Part shown: positions 37,061 to 43,827 of the stretch, one piece after another
Position numbering within the stretch: position 1 is the stretch's first letter
Layout: every line of letters begins with the position of its first letter
DNA from: a virus
IMG/VR virus record: IMGVR_UViG_3300037961_004792
Location: 1 to 46,197 of that record
Strand: one strand, 5' to 3'
Length of the DNA stretch: 46,197 nt
Notes under the pieces: model-generated
Databases searched by the model: none
Seen by the model: the letters and a program-made list of their open reading frames with translations, nothing else
What the model was told of the DNA's origin: nothing
Made by a program: the position numbers and the translations under genes

Positions 37061-37362
37061 CTTGTTTTGCTAATTTCATACAATCTCTCTTCCATCTTAG
37101 CTAAGGATTCTTTTATTTCTGAAACATCTCCTTTTACAGTAGTGACATCTAAATCTATCTTTTCGATAGTGCTTCTAACTAATTCATCTTTATACTGAAA
37201 CTCTATGGAGCTGACTTCAGGTTTTGGTTCTGTCATGGCTAAAGCTATTTCGCTTTTTAATGTGAAATACATAGTTGCTAAAGATATTGTAAAGCCTACT
37301 ACAAGACCGAGAGTTTTTAAATCTAGAGTGAGTTTAGTGTTTTCTGATACTTCAGTTGCCAT
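37057..37362 (-). CDS. Single-pass membrane protein with periplasmic coiled coil, 101 aa
   Basis: I set the start at 37362 (MATEVSENTK), since an earlier in-frame ATG would overlap the upstream gene by over 70 bases and add an unlikely segment. A transmembrane span (LGLVVGFTISLATMYFTL) near residues 19-36 is followed by about 60 residues of charged helix (VKGDVSEIKESLAKMEERLY). This layout fits an inner-membrane spanin-like or holin-regulating protein. It lies in the lysis group. Confidence 0.6.
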   Translation of the reverse strand: MATEVSENTKLTLDLKTLGLVVGFTISLATMYFTLKSEIALAMTEPKPEVSSIEFQYKDELVRSTIEKIDLDVTTVKGDVSEIKESLAKMEERLYEISKTR

Positions 37363-37363
37363 T

Positions 37364-37684
37364 TTATTTACCTTTATTTTTGTTAATGATACTAAAATAC
37401 TCTGAAGACAAAAGACTGGAAGTTTTCTTTCCGTCACTACTAGTAGTTTCTTTTTGAAACATAGCGTTTTTTATGGGGAAGGCGTCTTCAAAATTGCCTG
37501 TGAAGTTTGTAACGTTTGACTTATGGGTATTGTAGTCAGGTGAAAAGATAACTGTATCCTGTGCAGTTATATTGTGACCGCTTTCTTTCAAAGCATTTAC
37601 TCTTGCTTTGTATTTGTTTAAAAATGGAGTTTGACTTTTGCCGTTGCTACTAAATCTGTATTTTTTTCCGTTACCGTTGCCCAT
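37364..37684 (-). CDS. Uncharacterised hydrophilic protein, 106 aa
   Basis: The protein is basic at both ends and rich in Ser, Asn and Lys (MGNGNGKKYRFSSNGKSQ, ending IINKNKGK). I see no recognised domain, membrane span or signal peptide, and it may be partly disordered. It fits tightly between neighbours (3 bases upstream, 1 base downstream after start correction), which supports it as a gene. No function is proposed. Confidence 0.55.
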   Translation of the reverse strand: MGNGNGKKYRFSSNGKSQTPFLNKYKARVNALKESGHNITAQDTVIFSPDYNTHKSNVTNFTGNFEDAFPIKNAMFQKETTSSDGKKTSSLLSSEYFSIINKNKGK

Positions 37685-37687
37685 AAT

Positions 37688-37933
37688 TTATTTCTTTTTT
37701 CCCCCACCTCTAGCTCTATTAGCTTTTTGACTTTCTAAAACTAATCTACTGCCTCTGTGAGAACAATCCAACTTATCACCTTTTCGTGATTTCTTGTTTT
37801 TTCTATTAAATAAATTACATTCAATTCTTTTTCGCACAGCTTCTTTTTTCTTCTGTGCTTTTGCGCTAGTTTTTCTATGTTTTTTCCTAGCTTTTGGGTT
37901 GTCTCTGTAATACTTTGCGGTTCTGCTTAACAT
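37688..37933 (-). CDS. Small highly basic protein, 81 aa
   Basis: Almost half of the residues are Lys or Arg (KYYRDNPKARKKHRKTSAKA). Cys39 is near the centre, and KGDKLDCSHRGSRLVLES, which follows, keeps a GD..DCSH pattern I associate with a recurrent phage and giant-virus family that has the TAKYY..NP opening. It may condense or bind nucleic acid inside the virion. A catalytic HNH site is not evident. Confidence 0.6.
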   Translation of the reverse strand: MLSRTAKYYRDNPKARKKHRKTSAKAQKKKEAVRKRIECNLFNRKNKKSRKGDKLDCSHRGSRLVLESQKANRARGGGKKK

Positions 37934-37941
37934 AGTTTCCT

Positions 37942-38091
37942 TTATTTGTAAGGAAACATTCTGTTAAGTGAATCTCTTCGCTCACTACATCCACATGGTT
38001 TCCCCATTTTTTTTGAAATAGTTTCAACTACTTTTTTTACGCCTGTAGCTTTTGTAACTCTTTCTATAGTATCTCCTAATCCTTTATCCAT
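37942..38091 (-). CDS. Conserved mini-protein, 49 aa
   Basis: The frame begins MDKGLGDTIERVTKATGVKK and contains GKPCGCSERRDSLNRMFPY near the end. I recognise the combination of an amphipathic helix with a CGC..R...LN..FP tail from short proteins in Bacteroidota phages. Its ATG shares one base with the stop of the 46-residue gene (TAATG), strong support for translation. The Cys pair could bind metal; the role is unknown. Confidence 0.72.
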   Translation of the reverse strand: MDKGLGDTIERVTKATGVKKVVETISKKMGKPCGCSERRDSLNRMFPYK

Positions 38092-38231
38092 TATTTTTTA
38101 CACTTACAAAGTTTGTTTGGACAAGAATCAACGTCTACCGTTAACTTTACTAAAATACTATTCCACTTGCATTGTAGCTTACACCAAAATGCTGAAATCC
38201 AATTACCTATTTTTACAAAAAACTTTCCCAT
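38091..38231 (-). CDS. Cys-rich mini-protein, 46 aa
   Basis: The product starts MGKFFVKIGNWISAFWCKLQ, a Trp/Phe-rich amphipathic stretch that could lie on a membrane, and ends VDVDSCPNKLCKCKK with three clustered cysteines. Its stop and the next ATG share a base. The only sizeable gap nearby (38232-38262) is upstream of it and contains a TAAATTTG sequence that could be a weak promoter. I recall similar CPNKLC tails in marine phages; the function is unknown. Confidence 0.68.
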   Translation of the reverse strand: MGKFFVKIGNWISAFWCKLQCKWNSILVKLTVDVDSCPNKLCKCKK

Positions 38232-38262
38232 TTTTCTTTTTTACAAATTTAATAAATTATTG

Positions 38263-38697
38263 TTAAGTATTTTGAGGGCAATTGCACCCATCATCTTTTA
38301 ATATATTAGTGACGTTTGCAGTTGCTTTATCTGGATTTATAATCTTTCCACCTATGTTGTAAACCTTTTGTGCGTCTTTGACTATACCTTCAATATTTCC
38401 TCTAGAAACATTTTTTGCAAGACCTAATCCTGCTTTTACAATTCTACCTAAATTAGTGTTTATTGTTTTGTCTTCGATTTGTTCTTTTACATTTTTAACA
38501 TCAGAAATAAGTTCGGTAAGTTGAGTTCTCCCTCCCCTTTGTTCTCTGATAGCACTACGAGTATTTTGTCTGATAGCTTGCTTTTCTTCACGAGAAGAAG
38601 CATTCTTCAAATCTTGTCTTCGTTGTCTTCTTAAATTTTTGATGTTTTGCCTTTTATCTTTATTATTAGGCAACTCTATTCCAAACAAATCACTCAT
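38263..38697 (-). CDS. Basic helical protein of unknown function, 144 aa
   Basis: The first 60 residues are Arg/Gln/Lys-rich helix (IKNLRRQRRQDLKNASSREE). A helical Val/Ile/Lys part follows, and the chain ends KDDGCNCPQNT. The CNC pair recalls the Cys-rich tails of the two neighbouring mini-proteins. It may bind nucleic acid or a virion partner. It is packed four bases from the upstream gene; no domain is recognised. Confidence 0.58.
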   Translation of the reverse strand: MSDLFGIELPNNKDKRQNIKNLRRQRRQDLKNASSREEKQAIRQNTRSAIREQRGGRTQLTELISDVKNVKEQIEDKTINTNLGRIVKAGLGLAKNVSRGNIEGIVKDAQKVYNIGGKIINPDKATANVTNILKDDGCNCPQNT

Positions 38698-38700
38698 ATC

Positions 38701-38991
38701 TTAATATTTACCTCTTCTTCCTTTCGGACTACTTTTTTTACTTCCACCTTTTCCTGCCCATAAAGTTTTACAAGCCCAGTATCTAGCTGTTAATTTACTT
38801 TTAGCTGTTGAACATTTATGTCTTGCCTTAAAGGATTTTCTTGCTGCATCAGAATAATTATGACCATAACCCTTTGCGCCAAAATGAATTAGCTTTTCTT
38901 TACCGCCTTCACAGGCTTTAACCATTTTTTTCTTTCCTGCTCTGTCTGATGGCCTTGGTTTATTACAAGGCATTTTACTTTTATCTGCCAT
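38701..38991 (-). CDS. Small basic virion-type protein, KSFKARH family, 96 aa
   Basis: The core motif EGGKEKLIHFGAKGYGHN, then ARRKSFKARHKCSTAKSKL, and AYW-like RYWACKTLW, belongs to a family widespread in marine phages and some giant viruses. The C-terminus is Gly/Lys/Arg-rich. Five cysteines are present (in MPCNKP, KACEGG, HKCS and WACK among them), more than I recall in relatives. The likely role is a DNA-binding or virion-packaged protein, though none is experimentally known to me. Confidence 0.7.
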   Translation of the reverse strand: MADKSKMPCNKPRPSDRAGKKKMVKACEGGKEKLIHFGAKGYGHNYSDAARKSFKARHKCSTAKSKLTARYWACKTLWAGKGGSKKSSPKGRRGKY

Positions 38992-38993
38992 AA

Positions 38994-39839
38994 TTAATTG
39001 TCTTTACAAAATCTAATTGGTACATAAACGTCATTAGTGCCTGGTGAAAATTCCATAGGGGCATATTTCATATACCTTTTTGATGCTTGATTACTAAAAT
39101 TTACATAATAATATACAGTACGGTTTTGTGTACCAGCATTAACTTTAAGAACATTATTGTCATTTGCAAACATCCAAAAATTTGCAGCTTGTTGGTCATT
39201 GAATTGACCAGGTCCTACCCAAATAAAACCACCATTATTCGTATCCTGTCCTCTTCCAAAAACCTGAATATTTAATCCACTTTGATTAGCGTTAGTATGG
39301 TCTGACACGGTAAAATTCACATTCCCACTAGGGTGTGGACTTGAAGTACTTGTGTCATATCCATTAGCTGATGTTAATGCACTGGAATGAATATTAAACC
39401 TTCTCGGATTTATTTTATCAGTACTACTTAGACAATTATCGCTAAAAACAGATTGCCAGTCGGTTTCTGTTGGTTTTCTGAATCCTGATGGAGGGTTTAC
39501 TACTTGAGCAGCCCACTCATTATAAAAAAGACCCATGTGTGAATTGCTTGAGTCGAAATTGAAATATGCAGCAGCATATTCACTTGCATTATTTTTTGCA
39601 ATTGCTTGTGAAGCAGTTTGTACAATTGGTATTGTAACTGCAGAACCGCTGACTGTTCCTGATGTTTCTGATGAATTTACTGTTGTCCATATTCGTGCTG
39701 AACAAGGAATTATTACTGAATTTGTTGGAAGGTTAGGCCACAACAATGTAGACCCTTTATATATTTTTACCACATTAGAAGTGCCTAGTTTTATTTTTCC
39801 TTCAGCTGGTATTGAGCTTCCAATTCTAAAATCAGCCAT
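38994..39839 (-). CDS. Tail adhesin with FISUMP-like/lectin-like segment, 281 aa
   Basis: The first 36 residues (FRIGSSIPAEGKIKLG, VVKIYKG, LLWPN) are a short attachment module used by phage surface proteins. Around residues 105-130, YNEWAAQVVNPPSGFRKPTE followed by TDWQSVF resembles the FISUMP signature (cPsGwrvPTdaEW) of C-type-lectin-like proteins common in Bacteroidota. The rest is beta-rich with many Asn and Ser and ends PIRFCKDN. It is likely a receptor-binding accessory. Its start overlaps the stop of the 483-residue fibre by one base. Confidence 0.6.
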   Translation of the reverse strand: MADFRIGSSIPAEGKIKLGTSNVVKIYKGSTLLWPNLPTNSVIIPCSARIWTTVNSSETSGTVSGSAVTIPIVQTASQAIAKNNASEYAAAYFNFDSSNSHMGLFYNEWAAQVVNPPSGFRKPTETDWQSVFSDNCLSSTDKINPRRFNIHSSALTSANGYDTSTSSPHPSGNVNFTVSDHTNANQSGLNIQVFGRGQDTNNGGFIWVGPGQFNDQQAANFWMFANDNNVLKVNAGTQNRTVYYYVNFSNQASKRYMKYAPMEFSPGTNDVYVPIRFCKDN

Positions 39840-41290
39840 TATACAATAATATAAAGTTTAGATGCGTCTTTAGTGAGAGCATCATATTGTGCTTGTGTTA
39901 CCGTTTCAATACCTGAAACTGCAGTTTGTCCAGCTCCAGCTGTTGCTGCGATATAACCTTGACCTGTTACAAAATCATAAATTTGGTCTCCTGTAGCTAA
40001 AGCTGTTCCATTATCTGCTGGCGCACCTGTTACAATGCTTAATGCTGGTGCTGGTGAGGCTTGTGATACTGTAATTTGACCTGTAGTAGCAGAGGTTACG
40101 CCTGTAACTGTACCACCTGATGTATTTGTTGGAACTTGCCATGTACCATCTCCTCTTAAAAAAGTTGTGTTTGAACCACCAGCAGGTACGTGACCAACGT
40201 TTGATGTTCCATTGTATGCCATTGATTTAACAGAAACGCTGTTATTTGATGTTGTTACATCAATTGGAGTTCCTGAAGATGTTCCAGGTGCAACTTCATC
40301 AACTGCTGTAATTGGGGAACTCGGCAGGGAAGTCAATTTTACTTTATCAGCTGCACTCATAACACCTGCTGATGAAGCGGTGGCTACATTTATAGTTCCG
40401 TTTGCACCATCTGATGAATTAACTACAACATTTGAGGAGTTATGGGTTATTGATATGTTAGTAGTAACATTGCTTACTTTACTATTAAAAGTACTCCAGT
40501 CTGTTGAGGATAAAAATCCATTAGAACTTGCTGAAGCTTGTGTAATACCTAAAGTAAAGCTGCTAGCGTTACTAGCTCCACCTGACAGGGGAGCATTAGT
40601 TGTAATGCTCACTGTACCAGACCCCGAACCAGCACTTCCGTTTGCTGCAGCCGTGACTCTTCCTAACGCATCTACTGTAATGTTTGCATTTGTATAACTT
40701 CCTGCTGTTACACCTGAATTTTGTAGTGATATTACAGGTGTTGCTCCTCCTGAAGAAAGGACTGGAGCTGTTGCTGTAACAGCTGTAACGGCACTTGTAA
40801 CAAAGTTTTGGTTTCCAATATATGTAAATACATCTCCACCAGTTACAAGCCCTGTGTTTCCTGATGCTACACTACCTGCAACCACAGTGATTATTGGAGC
40901 TGTAGTTGTTTGTGCGACTGTTAATTTGTTTGTGTCTGCAGAAGTTACTGATGTAACAGTTCCTGTTCCACCACTACCACCACTACCAGATGACGCAATA
41001 GTTATAGAGTTTGTGCTTGCGTCTGTTAAAAGAGTGACGTTAGCTCCTGCGACAAGTGTTAATGCAGTATTTGGGTCAGCTGCATCAACTGTACTTTGAC
41101 CAGAAACTACTATACTACCAAACCCATCAAAAGACCCACTTGAAGAAAGGCTTGATGAAAAATAAGAGTCTAGTGCGCTTATTCTATAGTTTTTAGTAGC
41201 ATTATCCGCACCAGTTGCACCATCACTTCCAATAACAATATCTTCTGGATTAATAGTGCCGTCAGTTTGATATGTATGTATTCTTGCCAT
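39839..41290 (-). CDS. Tail fibre protein, 483 aa
   Basis: The N-terminus (MARIHTYQTDGTINPEDIVI, then TKNYRISAL) matches that of the short fibre at 33702..34415. A Gly/Ser/Thr/Ala-rich repeat body follows, with typical fibre phrases (GFLSSTDWSTFNSK, HVPAGGSNTTFLRGDGTWQV) and the common ending VTQAQYDALTKDASKLYIIV. There is no chaperone domain or enzyme motif. It is apparently an alternative or additional fibre, in a second locus separated from the main array by the lysis group. Confidence 0.8.
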   Translation of the reverse strand: MARIHTYQTDGTINPEDIVIGSDGATGADNATKNYRISALDSYFSSSLSSSGSFDGFGSIVVSGQSTVDAADPNTALTLVAGANVTLLTDASTNSITIASSGSGGSGGTGTVTSVTSADTNKLTVAQTTTAPIITVVAGSVASGNTGLVTGGDVFTYIGNQNFVTSAVTAVTATAPVLSSGGATPVISLQNSGVTAGSYTNANITVDALGRVTAAANGSAGSGSGTVSITTNAPLSGGASNASSFTLGITQASASSNGFLSSTDWSTFNSKVSNVTTNISITHNSSNVVVNSSDGANGTINVATASSAGVMSAADKVKLTSLPSSPITAVDEVAPGTSSGTPIDVTTSNNSVSVKSMAYNGTSNVGHVPAGGSNTTFLRGDGTWQVPTNTSGGTVTGVTSATTGQITVSQASPAPALSIVTGAPADNGTALATGDQIYDFVTGQGYIAATAGAGQTAVSGIETVTQAQYDALTKDASKLYIIV

Positions 41291-41296
41291 AATTTT

Positions 41297-41551
41297 TTAT
41301 CTCTTTGTATATTTTTTAGTCACCCTACCTGCTTTTGTGTTAGCAACAACTGTTTTACCTTTTGCTCCTGCACGTTTCTTTTTTCTAGCCGTCTTAGCTC
41401 TTTCAGCTTTTGACATGCTTCTAGCTTTCGCTAAGGGTAAACATCTGTCTGGATTCTTTTTGTTCTTGCTAGTACCACACTCTCCAAGTATAGAGCCGTC
41501 AGTACCGATACGAACCCACTTCTCTTTTCTCCATTTAGCTAATTCACCCAT
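41297..41551 (-). CDS. Small basic protein, DUF6321-like, 84 aa
   Basis: KWVRIGTDGSILGECGTSKN followed by KKNPDRCLPLAKARSMSKAE, then a Lys/Arg-rich tail (KKKRAGAKGKTVVANTK), is a pattern I recognise from marine phages and algal giant viruses (DUF6321 from memory). The two cysteines in ECGTS and DRCLP are conserved in that family. It may be a DNA-binding or packaged virion protein. It overlaps the upstream membrane-protein gene by one base. Confidence 0.72.
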   Translation of the reverse strand: MGELAKWRKEKWVRIGTDGSILGECGTSKNKKNPDRCLPLAKARSMSKAERAKTARKKKRAGAKGKTVVANTKAGRVTKKYTKR

Positions 41552-41913
41552 TACTTTTTAAAACTTGTGAACTTAAACGTTTCTCCAGTAATTGCTAATT
41601 TGTCAATTACTTCTGTTTGAAGGTCTCTTAGTAATAGCTCCAGCTTGTCTTTTTCAATAACCATTTGGCTTACTTTATCCTCTAAAGCTTCATTTTTAGC
41701 TTTTAGTGATTCTACCTCTTCTGGGTTTTTTCCAATAAAAGTGTAAATCACTACACTTAATGAACCTACTAGCATACCAACAATAACTTTAAAAATATCG
41801 TTGTTGGTTTCTGGTATTTCAAAAAAAGCTAAAAAGAGCAAAAGCCCCATGACTAAGACAAAAACTGTTGCTGCACCTATGTAGCCCCTTAGTTCTTTAT
41901 CTTTCAAAATCAT
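41551..41913 (-). CDS. Two-span membrane protein with coiled-coil tail, 120 aa
   Basis: Two transmembrane spans (residues about 12-31, ATVFVLVMGLLLFLAFF, and 40-62, FKVIVGMLVGSLSVVIYTFI) are followed by GKNPEEVESLKAKNEALEDK and a long coiled coil. This is the layout of class II holins or of holin-associated proteins in marine phages. It lies outside the endolysin-holin pair, so a second holin, antiholin or membrane anchor is equally possible. The start overlaps the previous stop by four bases (ATGA). Confidence 0.6.
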   Translation of the reverse strand: MILKDKELRGYIGAATVFVLVMGLLLFLAFFEIPETNNDIFKVIVGMLVGSLSVVIYTFIGKNPEEVESLKAKNEALEDKVSQMVIEKDKLELLLRDLQTEVIDKLAITGETFKFTSFKK

Positions 41914-41993
41914 TTTTTCTTTTTTTTCTTTTTTTTCTTTTTCATTGCCTTTTTCTTAGGCTTTGAACCGTATGTTGCGCTTCCGTATGGCAT
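41910..41993 (-). CDS. Poly-lysine mini-protein, 27 aa
   Basis: The frame starts MPYGSATYGSKPKKKAMKK and ends in a run of ten lysines. The opening resembles the MP.G.GTYGSK short proteins of marine phages. Its stop overlaps the start of the two-span membrane protein (ATGA). Its lysine codons contain two in-frame A AAA AAG heptamers just before the stop, and the -1 frame runs directly into the downstream gene. It is tiny, so translation is likely but unproven. Confidence 0.55.
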   Translation of the reverse strand: MPYGSATYGSKPKKKAMKKKKKKKKKK

Positions 41994-41996
41994 AAC

Positions 41997-42113
41997 TTAT
42001 CCTTTTTTAATTTTACGTAATTTTTTAAAATCTGCACCTGTTATTTTATTAAAAGGTGGTGCTAACCTTGCAATTTTCATCTGCTTTGCAGAAAGCTTTT
42101 TTTTATGCTTCAT
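41997..42113 (-). CDS. Small basic mini-protein, 38 aa
   Basis: The frame starts MKHKKKLSAKQMKIARLAPP and continues NKITGADFKKLRKIKKG. The pattern KLS.KQ.KIA..APP.NKIT..D...LR is one I recognise from marine phage mini-proteins. Its start overlaps the stop of the 41-residue gene (ATGA) and its stop lies three bases before the next ATG. The function is unknown; nucleic-acid binding is plausible. Confidence 0.7.
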   Translation of the reverse strand: MKHKKKLSAKQMKIARLAPPFNKITGADFKKLRKIKKG

Positions 42114-42235
42114 TTCTTTTTATTCATTTTTTGCATATCCTTAATATGCTTGTCAATAATTTTTGATTGCTTCAAATGCATCGCTGATGCTTTTTTTAAT
42201 TCTGAAACTACTTTTTTTAATTGTGAGTGTTGCAT
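42110..42235 (-). CDS. Small helical basic mini-protein, 41 aa
   Basis: The frame begins MQHSQLKKVVSELKKASAMH and forms one amphipathic helix throughout (KQSKIIDKHIKDMQ), ending in lysines. The HSQLKKVV.ELK.AS..H pattern recurs in marine phages. It has an ATGA overlap with the downstream mini-gene and a two-base gap to the upstream one. It may oligomerise or bind nucleic acid; no role is established. Confidence 0.68.
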   Translation of the reverse strand: MQHSQLKKVVSELKKASAMHLKQSKIIDKHIKDMQKMNKKK

Positions 42236-42237
42236 GA

Positions 42238-42408
42238 TTATTTTTTCTTTTTTTTAGCTCCTTTAGCGTAATTAGGGTCTTTACAATACTTACTTGCAGC
42301 CATATTAGCATATGCTGATGGATAGGTATCAAAAGTTCTTTTTGCCCATGCTATTCCAGCTGCGCAAATTTTATTACCCTTTTTTCTTTTTTTAAGCTTA
42401 CTTGCCAT
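42238..42408 (-). CDS. Small basic protein, KICAAGIAWAKRTF family, 56 aa
   Basis: The core KICAAGIAWAKRTFDTYPSA, then YANMAASKYCKDPNYAKG, is a strongly conserved short phage family that I recognise. Two cysteines (Cys14 and Cys42) are within it and both ends are lysine-rich. It overlaps the 291-residue gene by 11 bases. It is a probable nucleic-acid-binding or virion-packaged protein with no known function. An in-frame A AAA AAG heptamer lies near its end. Confidence 0.72.
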   Translation of the reverse strand: MASKLKKRKKGNKICAAGIAWAKRTFDTYPSAYANMAASKYCKDPNYAKGAKKKKK

Positions 42409-43273
42409 TTTTCTTATTTCTTAAATAATGCTGATGTATTGCAAGCTTTGGCTTATCACCAGTATCCTTGTGAGCACCATAGTTCATTACAGAATACTTA
42501 ATTCTTCCTGAATCAGCATATTTGAATTTTTGATTGCCTTGTGCCTGGTCAAATCTATTAAGCATTGCTGGAAGCTGTTCTTTAACAAAACCTGGAGCTT
42601 GATTAACTTTCTTCTTCATAATCTTGTTTGCTTTTTTGAAAGCTCTATCTTCTCTTCTCGCAGCACGTCTGTCCATTCTCGCTGCTTTTTTATCAGCTCT
42701 TTTTGTCAGTCTTGCTGTTTTTCTTGCAACTCTTGAATCAAATCTTTCAGCTACTCTTGCTATTCTATCTGTACTAGCACCCTTTTCTGCAAGTTTCATG
42801 ATTTTATTAGCCTTTTTGACTTCTAAATTACTTGCTTTTGTAAAGGCCTTTTTTACTAAGTGGTCACGTTTTTTATCTCCTTTATATTCAAGATAATCAC
42901 TTTTTGTAAGTCCTTTAGTAAGTGTAGTGTGAATCTGGTCAATTCCTTTAGCTCCTTTATCAGCTGACTTGAAAAACTTATCGTTTCCGCTTATAGCGTT
43001 TTTCATTTGAGAGTGTTGTCTCATGTTTCTGATACTACCATCGTTATATTGATGGCCAGTGGCAAATGGATTTGAAGAAACTCTTTGATTTGATGGCGGA
43101 GCTGGTGCATTTACAATATTTCCTCCTCCTCCATAAAGTTTAAACCTGCTAGCCACATATCCATAAGGGCCGCTTGTTTTTTGAAAAGGAGTACCGACTT
43201 CACGCCCCTGATTATCTCTTTGTGCGAATTGGTTTCCAGTCTTTCTAAAAGATGGTATTTTTGGTCTAGGCAT
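42398..43273 (-). CDS. Lys/Arg-rich putative virion protein, 291 aa
   Basis: The N-terminal 90 residues are Pro/Gly/Asn-rich and probably extended (APAPPSNQRVSSNPF). The middle 110 residues are dominated by Lys, Arg and Ala (KADKKAARMDRRAARREDRA), a histone-like helix-forming composition. The C-terminus ends HYLRNKKNGK. It may help compact DNA or line the capsid. It is the first gene of the minus-strand late group and follows a TATCTTTG element by 20 bases. Confidence 0.6.
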   Translation of the reverse strand: MPRPKIPSFRKTGNQFAQRDNQGREVGTPFQKTSGPYGYVASRFKLYGGGGNIVNAPAPPSNQRVSSNPFATGHQYNDGSIRNMRQHSQMKNAISGNDKFFKSADKGAKGIDQIHTTLTKGLTKSDYLEYKGDKKRDHLVKKAFTKASNLEVKKANKIMKLAEKGASTDRIARVAERFDSRVARKTARLTKRADKKAARMDRRAARREDRAFKKANKIMKKKVNQAPGFVKEQLPAMLNRFDQAQGNQKFKYADSGRIKYSVMNYGAHKDTGDKPKLAIHQHYLRNKKNGK

Positions 43274-43293
43274 AACTTCTAATTTTATAGAAA

Positions 43294-43301
43294 CAAAGAT
43301 A
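43294..43301 (-). promoter_or_regulatory. Putative late promoter element (TATCTTTG) for the minus-strand group
   Basis: A perfect TAnnTTTG match in the 68-base divergent region upstream of the 291-residue gene. The leader would be about 14 bases. Confidence 0.48.
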
Positions 43302-43319
43302 AGTAAAAATTGTTTTCAT

Positions 43320-43327
43320 TATTTTTG
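43320..43327 (+). promoter_or_regulatory. Putative promoter element (TATTTTTG) for the plus-strand regulator gene
   Basis: A TAnnTTTG match 14 bases before the ATG at 43342, in the same 68-base region as the opposing element at 43294-43301. The two start regions are back to back, so a protein bound between them could affect both. Confidence 0.38.
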
Positions 43328-43341
43328 CCTATATTATTCAA

Positions 43342-43827
43342 ATGCAAGTCAAATATTATAAAAGAGGAAAAAGTAAAAAGATTAAAAGACAGCCTAGGTC
43401 TCGTTCTTATAATTTTTTAAAATACTATAGAGTTGTTAGGTATTATATAAAAAGAAAATACAATATAACTTTAATGGAGTTGGATATGCTTTTATATCTA
43501 TACGATATGCCTTATTTCAAAAAAGATGACTTTAATTATTACGGAAACACCATGTCTTGGGATAAAAAGCGTTTTTATGATATGATTAAAAAGGGTTTGA
43601 TAAAAGAGTGGAGGCCTGGAAAAGAAAAGTATGCTTTGTCAAAAATGTTTGAATTAACACATTTGGGTAAAACCATATGTTTGATAACATATAAAAAACT
43701 TTTAGGTGAAGAAAAGATATCAGAAGAAGCTCGCTCTAATCCTGTGTTTAAGAAAGAATCTTACATGGATAAGGTTTATAAGAATGTAATAGAAAAAATG
43801 AACTCTAGACAAGCTTCTGATAATTAA
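43342..43827 (+). CDS. Winged-helix-like DNA-binding protein, 161 aa
   Basis: The N-terminal 40 residues are very basic (YYKRGKSKKIKRQPRSRSYN). Residues 41-120 (ITLMELDMLLYLYDMPYFKK, then KKRFYDMIKKGLIKEWRPGK and ALSKMFELTHLGK) follow the MarR-type helix-turn-helix and wing pattern. It is the only complete plus-strand gene in the window. Its 3' end overlaps the 248-residue minus-strand gene by 23 bases in convergent orientation. It may control the divergent late transcription unit. This is inference from fold and position. Confidence 0.6.
   Translation: MQVKYYKRGKSKKIKRQPRSRSYNFLKYYRVVRYYIKRKYNITLMELDMLLYLYDMPYFKKDDFNYYGNTMSWDKKRFYDMIKKGLIKEWRPGKEKYALSKMFELTHLGKTICLITYKKLLGEEKISEEARSNPVFKKESYMDKVYKNVIEKMNSRQASDN

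Noticed and set aside
37363-37437. Longer start of the one-span membrane protein (at 37437)
   Set aside because: It would overlap the upstream gene by over 70 bases and add an unrelated segment before MATEVSENTK.
40212-40697. 161-codon plus-strand open frame antisense to the 483-residue fibre
   Set aside because: Thr/Ser/Gly/Ala-rich repetitive fibre genes yield long antisense frames; the Leu/Val/Ala-rich product has no domain.
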